NCBI RefSeq assembly: GCF_002514725.1
Contig: NZ_NTLB01000007.1
Span: 62,001 to 126,000, forward strand
Source: Mangrovitalea sediminis
GTDB taxonomy: Bacteria > Pseudomonadota > Gammaproteobacteria > Pseudomonadales > Oleiphilaceae
Direction: 5' to 3'
DNA length: 64,000 bases
The notes under the pieces are model-generated. The model worked only from the letters and a program-made list of their open reading frames with translations. It had not been told where the DNA came from and did no database searches. Shown here piece after piece: positions 1 through 8,154 of the stretch; the stretch's first letter is position 1; the number at the start of each line of letters is the position of its first letter. The translations under genes were made by a program, and so were the position numbers.

Positions 1-1
1 T

Positions 2-229
2 GCCCGTTGCAGCATACAAGCCGCCCTGGTGCAGGACAGCACGGATAAGGCCCTGATCACCCAAAGCATGTTCTGGAAAACCCTGCTACCGGAACAGCCC
101 CTCGGCGCCGACAGGGTCCACAGCTTCCGCGACATAGAAGCTCTGGGGACGATCAGCCATATCCGTTTCAATATCATGCCCGATGGTGGAGTCAGCCGGC
201 TCAGACTGCGCGGGCGAATCAGCCGATGA
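2..229 (+). CDS. alc: Allantoicase, C-terminal fragment (gene enters from the left edge)
   Basis: This is the last 75 codons of an open frame that runs in from the window edge; the start lies outside. Allantoicase hydrolyses allantoate to ureidoglycolate and urea in purine catabolism. The visible part carries the family's C-terminal signature: a [15 protein letters not shown] block followed by [19 protein letters not shown]. In the known family these belong to the second of two similar jelly-roll domains. The stop overlaps the ATG of the next gene (ATGA), which encodes the following step of the pathway, so the two are translationally coupled. The product call is strong because the tail is characteristic and the neighbour fits. 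Confidence 0.87.
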   Translation, partial: ARCSIQAALVQDSTDKALITQSMFWKTLLPEQPLGADRVHSFRDIEALGTISHIRFNIMPDGGVSRLRLRGRISR

Positions 230-732
230 GCGATATGGATTTATTGCCACTGGAACCGCTGACCGCTGACGCCTTCAAGCCATTCGGCGACGTGATCGAG
301 ACCCGGGGCGCTCGCCACTTCCCGATCAACGGCGGACGGACCGAGCGTTATCATGACCTGGCCGACATCCAGTTCGACGGCCCCGGTGCGAGGCCCATCC
401 TGTCGATCTTTCGCTGCGAACCGGTCTCCCTGCCGTTACGTATCGAGATGCTGGAACGTCACCCTAGAGGCAGCCAGGCCTTTATGCCGCTGGCCAACCG
501 CCCCTATCTGGTCGTCGTGGCCGCCCCGGGCGAAGACCCCGAAACCAGCGGCCTGCGCGCCTTTCTCGCTCGGGGCGATCAGGGCGTCAACTACCATGCC
601 GGCGTCTGGCACCATCCCTTGTTGCCCCTGGAAAGCATCGCCGACTTTCTCGTCGTCGACCGCGCCGGCCCCGGAAACAATTGCGACGAGCGCCCCCTGC
701 GCTCGCCGTATCAGATCCGGCAAGAACGCTGA
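226..732 (+). CDS. allA: Ureidoglycolate lyase
   Basis: The 168-residue protein has the usual length of AllA, a cupin-like enzyme that splits ureidoglycolate into glyoxylate and urea in the cytoplasm. Family features visible are the N-terminal [17 protein letters not shown], the central [19 protein letters not shown], the [14 protein letters not shown] strand, and [16 protein letters not shown] containing the conserved histidines. It starts on an ATG that overlaps the stop of allantoicase by four bases. Together the pair completes allantoate breakdown to glyoxylate and urea. The rest of the pathway presumably lies upstream of the window. Confidence 0.93.
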   Translation: MSDMDLLPLEPLTADAFKPFGDVIETRGARHFPINGGRTERYHDLADIQFDGPGARPILSIFRCEPVSLPLRIEMLERHPRGSQAFMPLANRPYLVVVAAPGEDPETSGLRAFLARGDQGVNYHAGVWHHPLLPLESIADFLVVDRAGPGNNCDERPLRSPYQIRQER

Positions 733-812
733 CACGACAACACCGTCGCCAGGACAGCATGGCCCTAGATTCGGTACGATAACCACACCTACAACGATAT
801 GCCGGGTGCCTT

Positions 813-1724
813 ATGGGTCAGGAATCGACGCTCCCACCCTCCTCGACATCGCAGCTGACGGAACGCCTGCTAGAGGCCTTGCGCCATGAATCCATCCCCA
901 GGCTCCCCGAGGGGGTCGGACTGTTTTACGGGTTCGACACACAACAGCTGCGAGCCGTTCCGATTCAAGCGCCCACCCTGATCTGGGTTCTGGCCGGCAG
1001 CAAGCGCTATTGCGTGGACGACAGTTGGTACAGCGCCCGCGCCGGTGAGCTCATCATCCTGCCCGTTGAAACCGGGGTTCACATCACCAACGAACCGGAT
1101 GAGCAAGGCGACTATCTGGCCCTGTGCCTGTCCCTGACGACAGAGGATCAATCCTGGCTGCTCACGCAGCGACCGGACATACAGCGCGCCTGTTGGAGTC
1201 TGGCGCCGCCAGAAGGCTTCGCGCTCAGTTATAGCCAGTGGGTCTCACTGGCGGGCCAATGCACAATTCCCGAAGGCATACAGCAACATCGCCGGCGGGA
1301 ACTGATCGGCTGGCTGACGGCACAGGGTGTAGCCGGGAACCTGCTGCGCGAGGCGCCCGCCGTGAAACGCCAGGTCCTCCAATTGATACAGTCCGACATC
1401 GCCTATCCATGGCGCCTGAGCACCATCGCCGAGCAACTGCATATGAGCGAATCCACCCTACACCGCCAGTTGGGGCGGGAGGGCATCAGTTTCCGTCATT
1501 TACTGGAACAGGCCCGTCTGCTCACCGGATTGGGACTGCTGCAGGGAACCCGCCGCACCATCATGGATATCGCCGCCAGCGTCGGCTACCAGTCACCGTC
1601 GCGTTTTGCCGAACGCTTCCGGCAGCACTTCGGCCTGTCTCCCAGCGAACTGCGTGAGACCCATGAAGTTGACGGTTTCCGGCGCAAGAATGGCAGTTTG
1701 CGGCGCGCTGGCGTCGAGCGCTGA
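813..1724 (+). CDS. AraC-family transcriptional regulator
   Basis: The 303-residue protein has an N-terminal cupin-like sensing half (about residues 20-150, including APTLIWVLAGSKRY and ARAGELIILPVE) and a C-terminal double helix-turn-helix (about residues 190-290). The latter includes RLSTIAEQLHMSESTLHRQL and the second motif IMDIAASVGYQSPSRFAERF, followed by FGLSPSELR, typical of AraC/XylS DNA-binding domains. The ligand is unknown. It follows allA by 80 bases in the same direction but has no strong ribosome-binding site, so it may be separately expressed. It could control the allantoin genes or the PEBP gene downstream; nothing in the sequence decides this. Confidence 0.88.
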   Translation: MGQESTLPPSSTSQLTERLLEALRHESIPRLPEGVGLFYGFDTQQLRAVPIQAPTLIWVLAGSKRYCVDDSWYSARAGELIILPVETGVHITNEPDEQGDYLALCLSLTTEDQSWLLTQRPDIQRACWSLAPPEGFALSYSQWVSLAGQCTIPEGIQQHRRRELIGWLTAQGVAGNLLREAPAVKRQVLQLIQSDIAYPWRLSTIAEQLHMSESTLHRQLGREGISFRHLLEQARLLTGLGLLQGTRRTIMDIAASVGYQSPSRFAERFRQHFGLSPSELRETHEVDGFRRKNGSLRRAGVER

Positions 1725-1767
1725 CGGATAAGCTGGGGAGGAATTCAACCACGGAGGAGAATCTCCC

Positions 1768-2325
1768 ATGCGGCTCGCCAAACCTTTGTTACTGGCCTCG
1801 ATCCTGGTCAGCGTGTCACTGAACGCCAGCGCCCGTCCGTTCCGCCTCAGCAGCCCGGACATTGCTGCGGGCAAGACGATTGCCAAAACTTACGTCTTCA
1901 ACGGTTTTGGCTGCCATGGCGACAACCAATCACCCGCACTGCACTGGCAGGGCGAGCCCAAAGGCACCCAGAGTTTCGCCATCACGGTCTATGACCCGGA
2001 TGCGCCGACCGGCAGCGGCTGGTGGCACTGGGCTGTTGCCAATATTCCGGCGACGGTGCATAACCTGCCCCGCAATGCCGGACAGGCGAACAGCGCCATG
2101 TTACCGACAGGCGCCGTGCAGCTACGCACCGATTTCGGCACCAGCGCCTACGGCGGCCCCTGTCCACCCGCGGGCGATAAGCCGCACCATTACCAATTCA
2201 AGGTGTATGCGCTGGACGTGAAAACGCTACCTGTCAGCAGCGACAGCAGCCCGGCGCTGATGGGTTTCATGGTGCATCAGCACGCCTTGAGTGTCGCCAA
2301 ACTGGTCGCCCGCTACGAACACTGA
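1768..2325 (+). CDS. Exported YbhB/YbcL-type (PEBP, Raf kinase inhibitor-like) protein
   Basis: This 185-residue protein begins with a signal peptide (MRLAKPLLLASILVSVSLNASA, cleavage after residue 22), so it is periplasmic or secreted. The mature part is a PEBP fold. Visible family motifs are FGCHGDNQSPALHW, the ligand-pocket segment YDPDAPTGSGWWHW, and YGGPCPPAGDKPHHYQFKVYAL. Bacterial PEBP homologues (YbhB, YbcL) have no firmly known enzyme activity. The ATG is preceded by a very good GGAGGAGA ribosome-binding site at a normal distance. A strong hairpin lies just after the stop. Confidence 0.92.
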   Translation: MRLAKPLLLASILVSVSLNASARPFRLSSPDIAAGKTIAKTYVFNGFGCHGDNQSPALHWQGEPKGTQSFAITVYDPDAPTGSGWWHWAVANIPATVHNLPRNAGQANSAMLPTGAVQLRTDFGTSAYGGPCPPAGDKPHHYQFKVYALDVKTLPVSSDSSPALMGFMVHQHALSVAKLVARYEH

Positions 2326-2333
2326 TGACATCC

Positions 2334-2361
2334 GGGAAGCCCGGCACCTGCCCGGCTTCCC
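2334..2361 (+). terminator. Hairpin downstream of the PEBP gene
   Basis: GGGAAGCC (2334-2341) pairs with GGCTTCCC (2354-2361), and GGCA/TGCC extends the stem after one C-C mismatch. It lies 9 bases after the PEBP stop. There is no T-run behind it, so it may be an mRNA 3'-end stabiliser or a weak terminator, not a classical intrinsic terminator. Confidence 0.5.
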
Positions 2362-2549
2362 CCATTCGATTTCGCGCCTTCGTCCAACGCCCCTTTTCCG
2401 CAGCATCGCCTTACCGGCCAGAGGGCACGCCAAGCCGCTTTTTGCATAAATTCCCAATACATCCCATTAATGCAAACAATCCTCTGAAATCGCTGATTTT
2501 TTAGCCAGATCTCGCATTGGCTTTGCCTCCCGGCGCATGCCTCGGGCTG

Positions 2550-2578
2550 TTGACACCCACCAGGCTTCCTGCTATCGA
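2550..2578 (+). promoter_or_regulatory. Candidate sigma-70 promoter for the Yip1-family gene
   Basis: A perfect -35 TTGACA (2550-2555) is followed after 17 bases by TATCGA (2573-2578), which matches the -10 consensus only in its first three bases. It would give a leader of about 165 bases before the Yip1-family start at 2748. The call rests on the hexamers alone. Confidence 0.38.
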
Positions 2579-2747
2579 GTTAGGTGAGAACCGTTCTTTT
2601 CATGATCAGCTCTGGAGTTTGATGCATTTTGGCCAACAACGTTTTTACTCAACAATAAAAGGCCGCAGTCCGCATCCCAGCCTCATGCGGTGGAGAGGTC
2701 GGCGATGGGGTCGTTGATTGCGGCGCCGGCGGAAAAAGAGGTGTCAC

Positions 2748-3338
2748 ATGATCAACCATCTGTGGGGGCTTCTGTCTCACCCCGATCAGGAATGGAAGCA
2801 AATCCAGCGCGAGCATGAGAGTGTCCCGCATCTTTACGGGCACCATGTGCTTTTGCTTGCCGCCATCCCCGTTATCTGTACCTTCTACGGAACCGTTCAT
2901 TTCGGCTGGACCTTCGGCGAAGGCGTCGCTGTCAAGCTGTCGACAGGGATGGCCCTCATGCTGGGCGTCTTGTTCTATCTGATGATCATTGCCGCCGTCG
3001 GCCTGATGGGGTCGGTCATCCACCGGATGGCCCAACGCTTTCCGAGCCGGCCTTCCCGGGGCGACTGCATTGTCTTTGCGGGCTATATTGCCACCCCGAT
3101 GTTCCTTAGCGGCATCGTCGCGCTCTACCCGCTTGTCTGGCTCTGTCTGCTGGCAGGGGTAATCGGGCTCTGCTATACCACCTACCTGTTGTATGTCGGC
3201 ATTCCGAATTTCCTGAATATCAGTACAGAGGAAGGCTTTATCCTCTCCAGCTCCACCCTGGCGGTGGGCGTGCTGGTGCTGGAAGCCCTGCTCTGTGCCA
3301 CGGTCCTACTGTGGAGCTACGGCCCATCGTTGTTGTAG
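2748..3338 (+). CDS. Yip1-family (YIP1 domain) integral membrane protein
   Basis: The 196-residue protein has five or so hydrophobic segments: around HHVLLLAAIPVICTFYG, the stretch MALMLGVLFYLMIIAAVG, FAGYIATPMFLSGIVALYP, LVWLCLLAGVIGLCYTTYLLY and LAVGVLVLEALLCATVLLW. It also has the N-terminal signature of bacterial YIP1-domain proteins, a short soluble start with a 'HPDQEWKQI' motif. The ATG at 2748 is preferred over the upstream in-frame codon at 2718 because AGAGGTG lies just ahead of it and because the domain starts there. Function in bacteria is unknown; it sits alone between a promoter-like sequence and a strong terminator. Confidence 0.8.
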   Translation: MINHLWGLLSHPDQEWKQIQREHESVPHLYGHHVLLLAAIPVICTFYGTVHFGWTFGEGVAVKLSTGMALMLGVLFYLMIIAAVGLMGSVIHRMAQRFPSRPSRGDCIVFAGYIATPMFLSGIVALYPLVWLCLLAGVIGLCYTTYLLYVGIPNFLNISTEEGFILSSSTLAVGVLVLEALLCATVLLWSYGPSLL

Positions 3339-3363
3339 TGACATCGGCGTTTCGGCAAACCAT

Positions 3364-3401
3364 AAAAAAGCCCCCACTCGTACGAGCGGGGGCTTTTTTT
3401 T
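3364..3401. terminator. Bidirectional intrinsic terminator
   Basis: A hairpin with the arms GCCCCC-CTCGT / ACGAG-GGGGC (one A/G position unpaired) is flanked by six A on the left and eight T on the right. It lies between the stop of the plus-strand Yip1 gene and the stop of the minus-strand aceF, so it can end transcription from both sides. Confidence 0.93.
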
Positions 3402-3418
3402 GGTGTCGAGCCCTGGAT

Positions 3419-5047
3419 CTAGAGCAGCAGCTTACGCAGATCGCCCAGCAGGTCGCTCAGCAACGCCGTGAAGCGAGCAGCATCGGCGCCGTTGACCGCA
3501 CGGTGGTCGTAGGAAAGCGACAGCGGCAGCATCAGGCGCGGTACGAAACCGCCTTTACCGTCATAGACAGGCTTGAACTGAGACTTGGAGACGCCAAGAA
3601 TCGCCACTTCCGGCGTGTTGACGATCGGCGTAAACGCCGTGCCACCAATACCACCCAGACTGGAGATCGTGAAACAGCCGCCCTGCATCTCTGCCGGCTT
3701 CAGCTTACGGTCCCGCGCCTTGGCGGCCAGATCCGCCATTTCTTCGGCGATTTCCCAAAGGCTCTTTTGGTCCACATCGCGAATAACCGGCACCATCAGG
3801 CCATTCGGGGTGTCGACGGCAACACCGATGTGGATGTAATGCTTCTGAACGACTTCCCGGCGATCCATATCCAGCGAGACATTGAACTGGGGGTAAGTCT
3901 TCAGGGCATAGGCACAGGCCTTCAGCATAAACGCCAGCGGTGTCAGCTTGACGCCCCGCTTCTCACCGGCAGCCTTCTGATCCTTGCGGAAATTCTCCAT
4001 TTCGGTGATATCCGCCTCGTCGAACTGGGTGACGTGGGGGACATTCAACCAGTTGCGCTGCATGTTCTCGGCGGTTACCTGATGGATCTTGGTCATGGGT
4101 TGCCGTTCGATCGCGCCGAACTGGCTGAAGTCGGGCAGTTTGACGGTCGGCAGACCCGCACCACCGGACACCGCACTACCACCGGACTGCAAACGCTGCA
4201 TGCCCGCCTTGACGAACCGCTGCACATCTTCCTTGACGATTCGGTTACGCGGCCCAGAACCCTTGACCTGCGCCAGATCGACACCAAATTCACGCGCCAG
4301 TTTACGTACGGCGGGGCCGGCATGCACCTTACCGGACGTCGGCGCCGGCTCAGCGGCAGCCGTTGCGGGAGCGGGAGCGGGAGCCGGTTCAGGCTGTTTT
4401 GCCGCCGGCTGGCTCGGCGCAGAAGCCGGTTTGGAGGCCGGGGCTTGGGCTGGAGCAGCCGTATCCATCACGGTCATTTCGAGGATCGCCGTGCCTTGAC
4501 TGACGGTATCCCCCACCTTGACCAGCAGCTTGCCGATCTTACCGGCAAAGGGCGCCGGAATTTCCATGGAAGCCTTGTCCGATTCCAGAACCAGCAGCGG
4601 ATCGTCGACAGCGACGGTATCACCCTCGGCCACACTCAGTTCGATAACGGGAACATCCTCAGAGCCACCGATATCCGGCACCGTGACGGTTTCGGTGCGG
4701 CTGCCACCGGCAGGAGTCGCCGGTTCAGCGGCAGCCTCAACCGGGGCTTCGACGGGGGCTTCCGGCTCGGCGGGCGCCTCGGCCTTCGCCGCTGGTGCCT
4801 CGCCATCGCCCTCGACTTCCATCAGGAACATCAGGCTACCTTCGGACACCTTGTCGCCGACCGCCACTTTCATTTCCACGATACGACCGGCCTGCGGACA
4901 AGGCACCTCCATCGTCGCCTTATCGGACTCGAGGACAATCACTGGATCGTCCACAGCCACCTGATCGCCGGCTTTCACCAGCAGCTCAATCACTTCGACA
5001 TCGGTCGAGCCGCCGATATCGGGTACGGTAATTTCGATTGCGCTCAT
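3419..5047 (-). CDS. aceF: Pyruvate dehydrogenase complex E2, dihydrolipoyllysine-residue acetyltransferase
   Basis: The 542-residue E2 core transfers acetyl groups from E1 to CoA. In order it has two lipoyl domains with lipoylated lysines in ESDKATME (K43) and ESDKASME (K158), each followed by an Ala/Pro/Glu-rich flexible linker. Next comes a peripheral subunit-binding domain (AGPAVRKLAREFGVDLAQVKGSGP, about residues 235-270), then the catalytic acyltransferase domain ending in SYDHRAVNGADAARF with the active-site His near residue 515. E. coli AceF has three lipoyl domains; two is common in other proteobacteria. The start at 5047 has a GGAGGGTG ribosome-binding site, and the longer frame upstream overlaps aceE. 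It lies 13 bases after aceE, in one operon. No lpd (E3) gene follows; a terminator does. Confidence 0.97.
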   Translation of the reverse strand: MSAIEITVPDIGGSTDVEVIELLVKAGDQVAVDDPVIVLESDKATMEVPCPQAGRIVEMKVAVGDKVSEGSLMFLMEVEGDGEAPAAKAEAPAEPEAPVEAPVEAAAEPATPAGGSRTETVTVPDIGGSEDVPVIELSVAEGDTVAVDDPLLVLESDKASMEIPAPFAGKIGKLLVKVGDTVSQGTAILEMTVMDTAAPAQAPASKPASAPSQPAAKQPEPAPAPAPATAAAEPAPTSGKVHAGPAVRKLAREFGVDLAQVKGSGPRNRIVKEDVQRFVKAGMQRLQSGGSAVSGGAGLPTVKLPDFSQFGAIERQPMTKIHQVTAENMQRNWLNVPHVTQFDEADITEMENFRKDQKAAGEKRGVKLTPLAFMLKACAYALKTYPQFNVSLDMDRREVVQKHYIHIGVAVDTPNGLMVPVIRDVDQKSLWEIAEEMADLAAKARDRKLKPAEMQGGCFTISSLGGIGGTAFTPIVNTPEVAILGVSKSQFKPVYDGKGGFVPRLMLPLSLSYDHRAVNGADAARFTALLSDLLGDLRKLLL

Positions 5048-5060
5048 ACTCGCACCCTCC

Positions 5061-7712
5061 TTAGCTATACAGCGGATTGGTTTTGTCGGGGTCGATGTTG
5101 TACTTGCGAATCGCCTCGGTCGCCAGGGTCGCCGGCACCGTTCCTGCACGGGCCAGCGCCTCCAGGGCCGCGACGGTCACGTAGTAACGATCCACCTCGA
5201 AGTGGTGCCGCAACTTTTCACGGGTATCGCTGCGACCGAAGCCGTCGGTACCCAGCACGGTGTAATCCGCGGGCACAAAGGCGCGCACCTGATCCGCAAA
5301 CAGCTTCATGTAATCGGTGGACGCAATAACCGGCCCCTCACGCCCTTTCAGGCAGCTGGTGATATGGCAGTCGCGAGCCGGCGATTCGGGATGCAGCATG
5401 TTCCAACGGCGCTGATGCTGGCCATCGCGGGCCAGTTCGTTGAAGCTGGTGACGCTCCAGATGTCGGCATCCACGTCGAAGTCCTTCTTGAGCAGCTCAG
5501 CCGCTGCGCGTACTTCATTGAGGATACTCCCGCAGCCCAGCAACTGGACACGGGCCTTACCGCCACCCTTAGCCTCTTCCAGCAGGTACATCCCTTTGAC
5601 GATACCCTCCTCGACACCTTCCGGCATTGGCGGATGGGCATAGTTCTCGTTAAGCAGGGTAATGTAGTAGTAGACGTTCTCGTTCTCACCATACATCCGG
5701 CGCAGACCGTCGCGGATAATGACTGCCACTTCGTAGCTGTAGGTCGGATCGTAGGAAATACAGTTGGGTACGGTCGCCGCCAGGATATGGCTATGGCCGT
5801 CCTGATGCTGCAGGCCTTCGCCGTTGAGCGTGGTCCGGCCGGAAGTACCGCCCAGCAGGAAGCCTCGAGCCTGCATGTCGCCCGCCGCCCAACAGAGGTC
5901 GCCTACACGCTGGAACCCAAACATCGAGTAATAGGTGTAGAACGGAATCAGCGGGTAATCGTTGTTGCTGTAGGACGTCGCACAGGCAATCCAGGCGGAC
6001 ATGGCGCCAGCCTCGTTGATGCCCTCTTCGAGGATCTGGCCTTTCTTGTCCTCTTTGTAGAACATCACCTGATTGCGGTCGTTGGGGACGTACTTCTGCC
6101 CTTCGGACGTGTAGATCCCCAACTGGCGGAACATCCCTTCCATACCGAAGGTACGCGCCTCGTCCGGCACGATCGGCACGATACGGCTGCCGATCTGCTT
6201 GTCCTTGACCAGGGCATTGAGACCACGAACGAAGGCCATGGTGGTGGAGATTTCGCGATCGCCGGAACCCTTGAGCAGGTTGTCGAAGACGCTCAGTTCC
6301 GGGATGACCATCGGCTGGCTCTGCTTACGACGCTTCGGCAGGAACCCGCCCAGACTTTCCCGACGCTTGCGCATGTACAGCATTTCCGGCGAATCCGGCG
6401 CCGGGCGGTAATAGGGTACCGACTCCAGTTCCTTGTCGGTCAGCGGCACGGCAAAGCGGTCGCGGAAACGCTTCAGGGTTTCGACGTCCAGCTTTTTCAG
6501 CTGATGCGTCGCGTTCTGCGCTTCGCCCTGATCGCCGAAACCATAGCCTTTGATCGTGTGCGCCAGGATGACCGTCGGCTGCCCCTTGTGATGGGTCGCC
6601 GCGTGATAGGCCGCGTAGACCTTATAGGGATCGTGACCGCCCCGGTTGAGCTGGTAGATGTCGTCATCCGACATGTTCTCTACCATTTTCAGCAACTCTG
6701 GATCCTTGCCGAAGAAATGCTTACGGGTGTAGGCGCCACCGTTGGACTTGAAGTTCTGCATCTCACCGTCAACGGCCTCGTCCATGACGCGCTGCATGGC
6801 GCCATTGGCATCCTTCTCGAACAGCGGATCCCAGAGACGGCCCCAGACCACCTTGAGTACGTTCCAGCCGGCGCCACGGAAGATACCTTCCAGCTCCTGG
6901 ATAATCTTACCGTTGCCGCGTACCGGCCCGTCCAGACGCTGAAGGTTACAGTTGACCACAAAGATCAGGTTATCCAGCTTCTCACGACCGGCCAGGCCGA
7001 TAGCGCCCAGGGTTTCCGGCTCGTCGGTTTCGCCGTCGCCGACAAAGCACCAGACTTTACGCCCATCCATATCGCCCAGCTCACGACTGTGCAGATACTT
7101 CATTACGTGGGCCTGATAGATCGCCTGAAGCGGCCCCAACCCCATCGATACGGTCGGGAACTGCCAGTAATCGGGCATCAGCCAGGGGTGCGGATAAGAA
7201 GGCAGGCCGTTGCCGTCCACCTCGCGGCGGAAGTTGTCGAGCTGCTCCTCGCTGATCCGCCCTTCGAGGAAGGAGCGTGCGTAGAGGCCTGGTGCCGAAT
7301 GGCCCTGGAAATAGATCAGGTCGCCTTCGCGGTTTTCGTCGCCGGCATGGAAGAAGTAGTTAAAACCGACATCCAGCAGCGTGGCGATGGAGGAAAATGA
7401 CGAGATATGACCACCCAGGTCGCCTTCGCGCATATTGGCGCGCATCACCATCGCAAGAGCGTTCCAGCGCACCAGCGAACGAATACGGCGTTCCATGAAG
7501 AGGTCGCCCGGCATACGGGCTTCCTGGGTCGCAGGGATCGTATTGCGGTAGGGCGTCGTAATGGCGTAAGGCAGCGGCGTGCCATCTCGGGTCGCGCGCT
7601 CGGACAGGCGCTCCAACAGGTAGGTGGCCCGCTCGACACCTTCGTTCTCGAGCACGGACTCCAGGGATTCAAGCCATTCCCGGGTTTCGATCGGATCGGA
7701 ATCATCACGCAT
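5061..7712 (-). CDS. aceE: Pyruvate dehydrogenase E1 component, homodimeric type
   Basis: The 883-residue thiamine-diphosphate enzyme decarboxylates pyruvate and acetylates the lipoyl groups of AceF; E. coli AceE is 887 residues. The ThDP-binding segment is visible as GDGETDEPETLGAI followed by NCNLQRLDGPVRGNGK, with the early H-containing block YFQGHSAPGLYARSF and the C-terminal YTVLGTDGFGRSDTREKLR. I chose the ATG at 7712 over the frame's upstream start because AAGGAG lies nine bases ahead and the protein begins MRDDSDPIETREWLESLE, as in homologues. It is first in an aceE-aceF operon; no pdhR lies upstream. Confidence 0.98.
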   Translation of the reverse strand: MRDDSDPIETREWLESLESVLENEGVERATYLLERLSERATRDGTPLPYAITTPYRNTIPATQEARMPGDLFMERRIRSLVRWNALAMVMRANMREGDLGGHISSFSSIATLLDVGFNYFFHAGDENREGDLIYFQGHSAPGLYARSFLEGRISEEQLDNFRREVDGNGLPSYPHPWLMPDYWQFPTVSMGLGPLQAIYQAHVMKYLHSRELGDMDGRKVWCFVGDGETDEPETLGAIGLAGREKLDNLIFVVNCNLQRLDGPVRGNGKIIQELEGIFRGAGWNVLKVVWGRLWDPLFEKDANGAMQRVMDEAVDGEMQNFKSNGGAYTRKHFFGKDPELLKMVENMSDDDIYQLNRGGHDPYKVYAAYHAATHHKGQPTVILAHTIKGYGFGDQGEAQNATHQLKKLDVETLKRFRDRFAVPLTDKELESVPYYRPAPDSPEMLYMRKRRESLGGFLPKRRKQSQPMVIPELSVFDNLLKGSGDREISTTMAFVRGLNALVKDKQIGSRIVPIVPDEARTFGMEGMFRQLGIYTSEGQKYVPNDRNQVMFYKEDKKGQILEEGINEAGAMSAWIACATSYSNNDYPLIPFYTYYSMFGFQRVGDLCWAAGDMQARGFLLGGTSGRTTLNGEGLQHQDGHSHILAATVPNCISYDPTYSYEVAVIIRDGLRRMYGENENVYYYITLLNENYAHPPMPEGVEEGIVKGMYLLEEAKGGGKARVQLLGCGSILNEVRAAAELLKKDFDVDADIWSVTSFNELARDGQHQRRWNMLHPESPARDCHITSCLKGREGPVIASTDYMKLFADQVRAFVPADYTVLGTDGFGRSDTREKLRHHFEVDRYYVTVAALEALARAGTVPATLATEAIRKYNIDPDKTNPLYS

Positions 7713-8154
7713 ATGGACGCGCTCCTTGTTGTTATCCAGCATATTGGGTAGATGCATTTGGCAAGCCGGAATCAGCGTTTGGCGATATCTACGGCTTGCG
7801 TGCCACGCAGCGTCTTTTGGACGCCTTACGGCCGTAACTGTCCAGATTCAGCCGGGGAGAAAACCCTTCCTAAAGGGGCCCTTGTCACAAATCCGGGTCC
7901 AAGAAAGCGTTCAGGCGAAATTCTGGCTATCTTTCACTGCACGGTTGAAGATAGTCGGGATACATCGCAGGCCCGACACCTCATCGGGGACGGATGACAC
8001 TCCCGGAAACCGGCATCCCAGCCCCAAGACAGAGGCTATTGAGGGTAACTCGTCATCCTGAGGTAGGAAAATTACCAAAATGTGACGAATAATCTATTAA
8101 ATATTAGTATTATTTTGGTAGTTTTTACAATAAAAGCATAAAGCGCGAACCACT
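7713..8154. other. 442-base divergent regulatory region between aceE and the MalT-like gene
   Basis: This region must contain the aceE promoter (leftward) and the regulator's promoter (rightward). The part 8070-8145 is markedly AT-rich compared with the rest of the window and holds a 9-base inverted repeat, TACCAAAAT (8073-8081) and ATTTTGGTA (8112-8120). GGATGA cores occur at 7992-7997 (plus) and 8053-8058 (minus), which could be MalT half-sites. Short frames here have no coding character. Confidence 0.6.
8073..8120. promoter_or_regulatory. Inverted repeat TACCAAAAT / ATTTTGGTA, candidate operator
   Basis: Two perfect 9-base arms lie 30 bases apart (centres 39 bases apart) inside the AT-rich segment 35-80 bases upstream of the MalT-like start. 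The layout suits a dimeric regulator or overlapping promoter elements. The protein that would bind is unknown. Confidence 0.4.

Larger units (their letters stand above)
2326..2747. other. 422-base intergenic region between the PEBP and Yip1 genes
   Basis: The first 40 bases hold the hairpin described separately. The stretch 2430-2520 is more AT-rich than the surroundings and contains a short inverted repeat TTTGCAT (2441-2447) / ATGCAAA (2471-2477). A sigma-70-like promoter is suggested at 2550-2578. No ORF here has coding character; the 66-codon frame at 2517-2717 has no ribosome-binding site and no recognisable motif. Confidence 0.6.

Noticed and set aside
3311..5329. A 672-codon plus-strand frame antisense to aceF
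   Set aside because: It is Arg/His/Gly-rich nonsense opposite a clearly coding gene with two lipoyl motifs and runs through the terminator.
5202..7400. A 732-codon open frame on the plus strand, antisense to aceE
   Set aside because: It is a by-product of the codon use of the GC-rich aceE gene on the other strand. It has no ribosome-binding site and no protein-family features, whereas aceE is certain.
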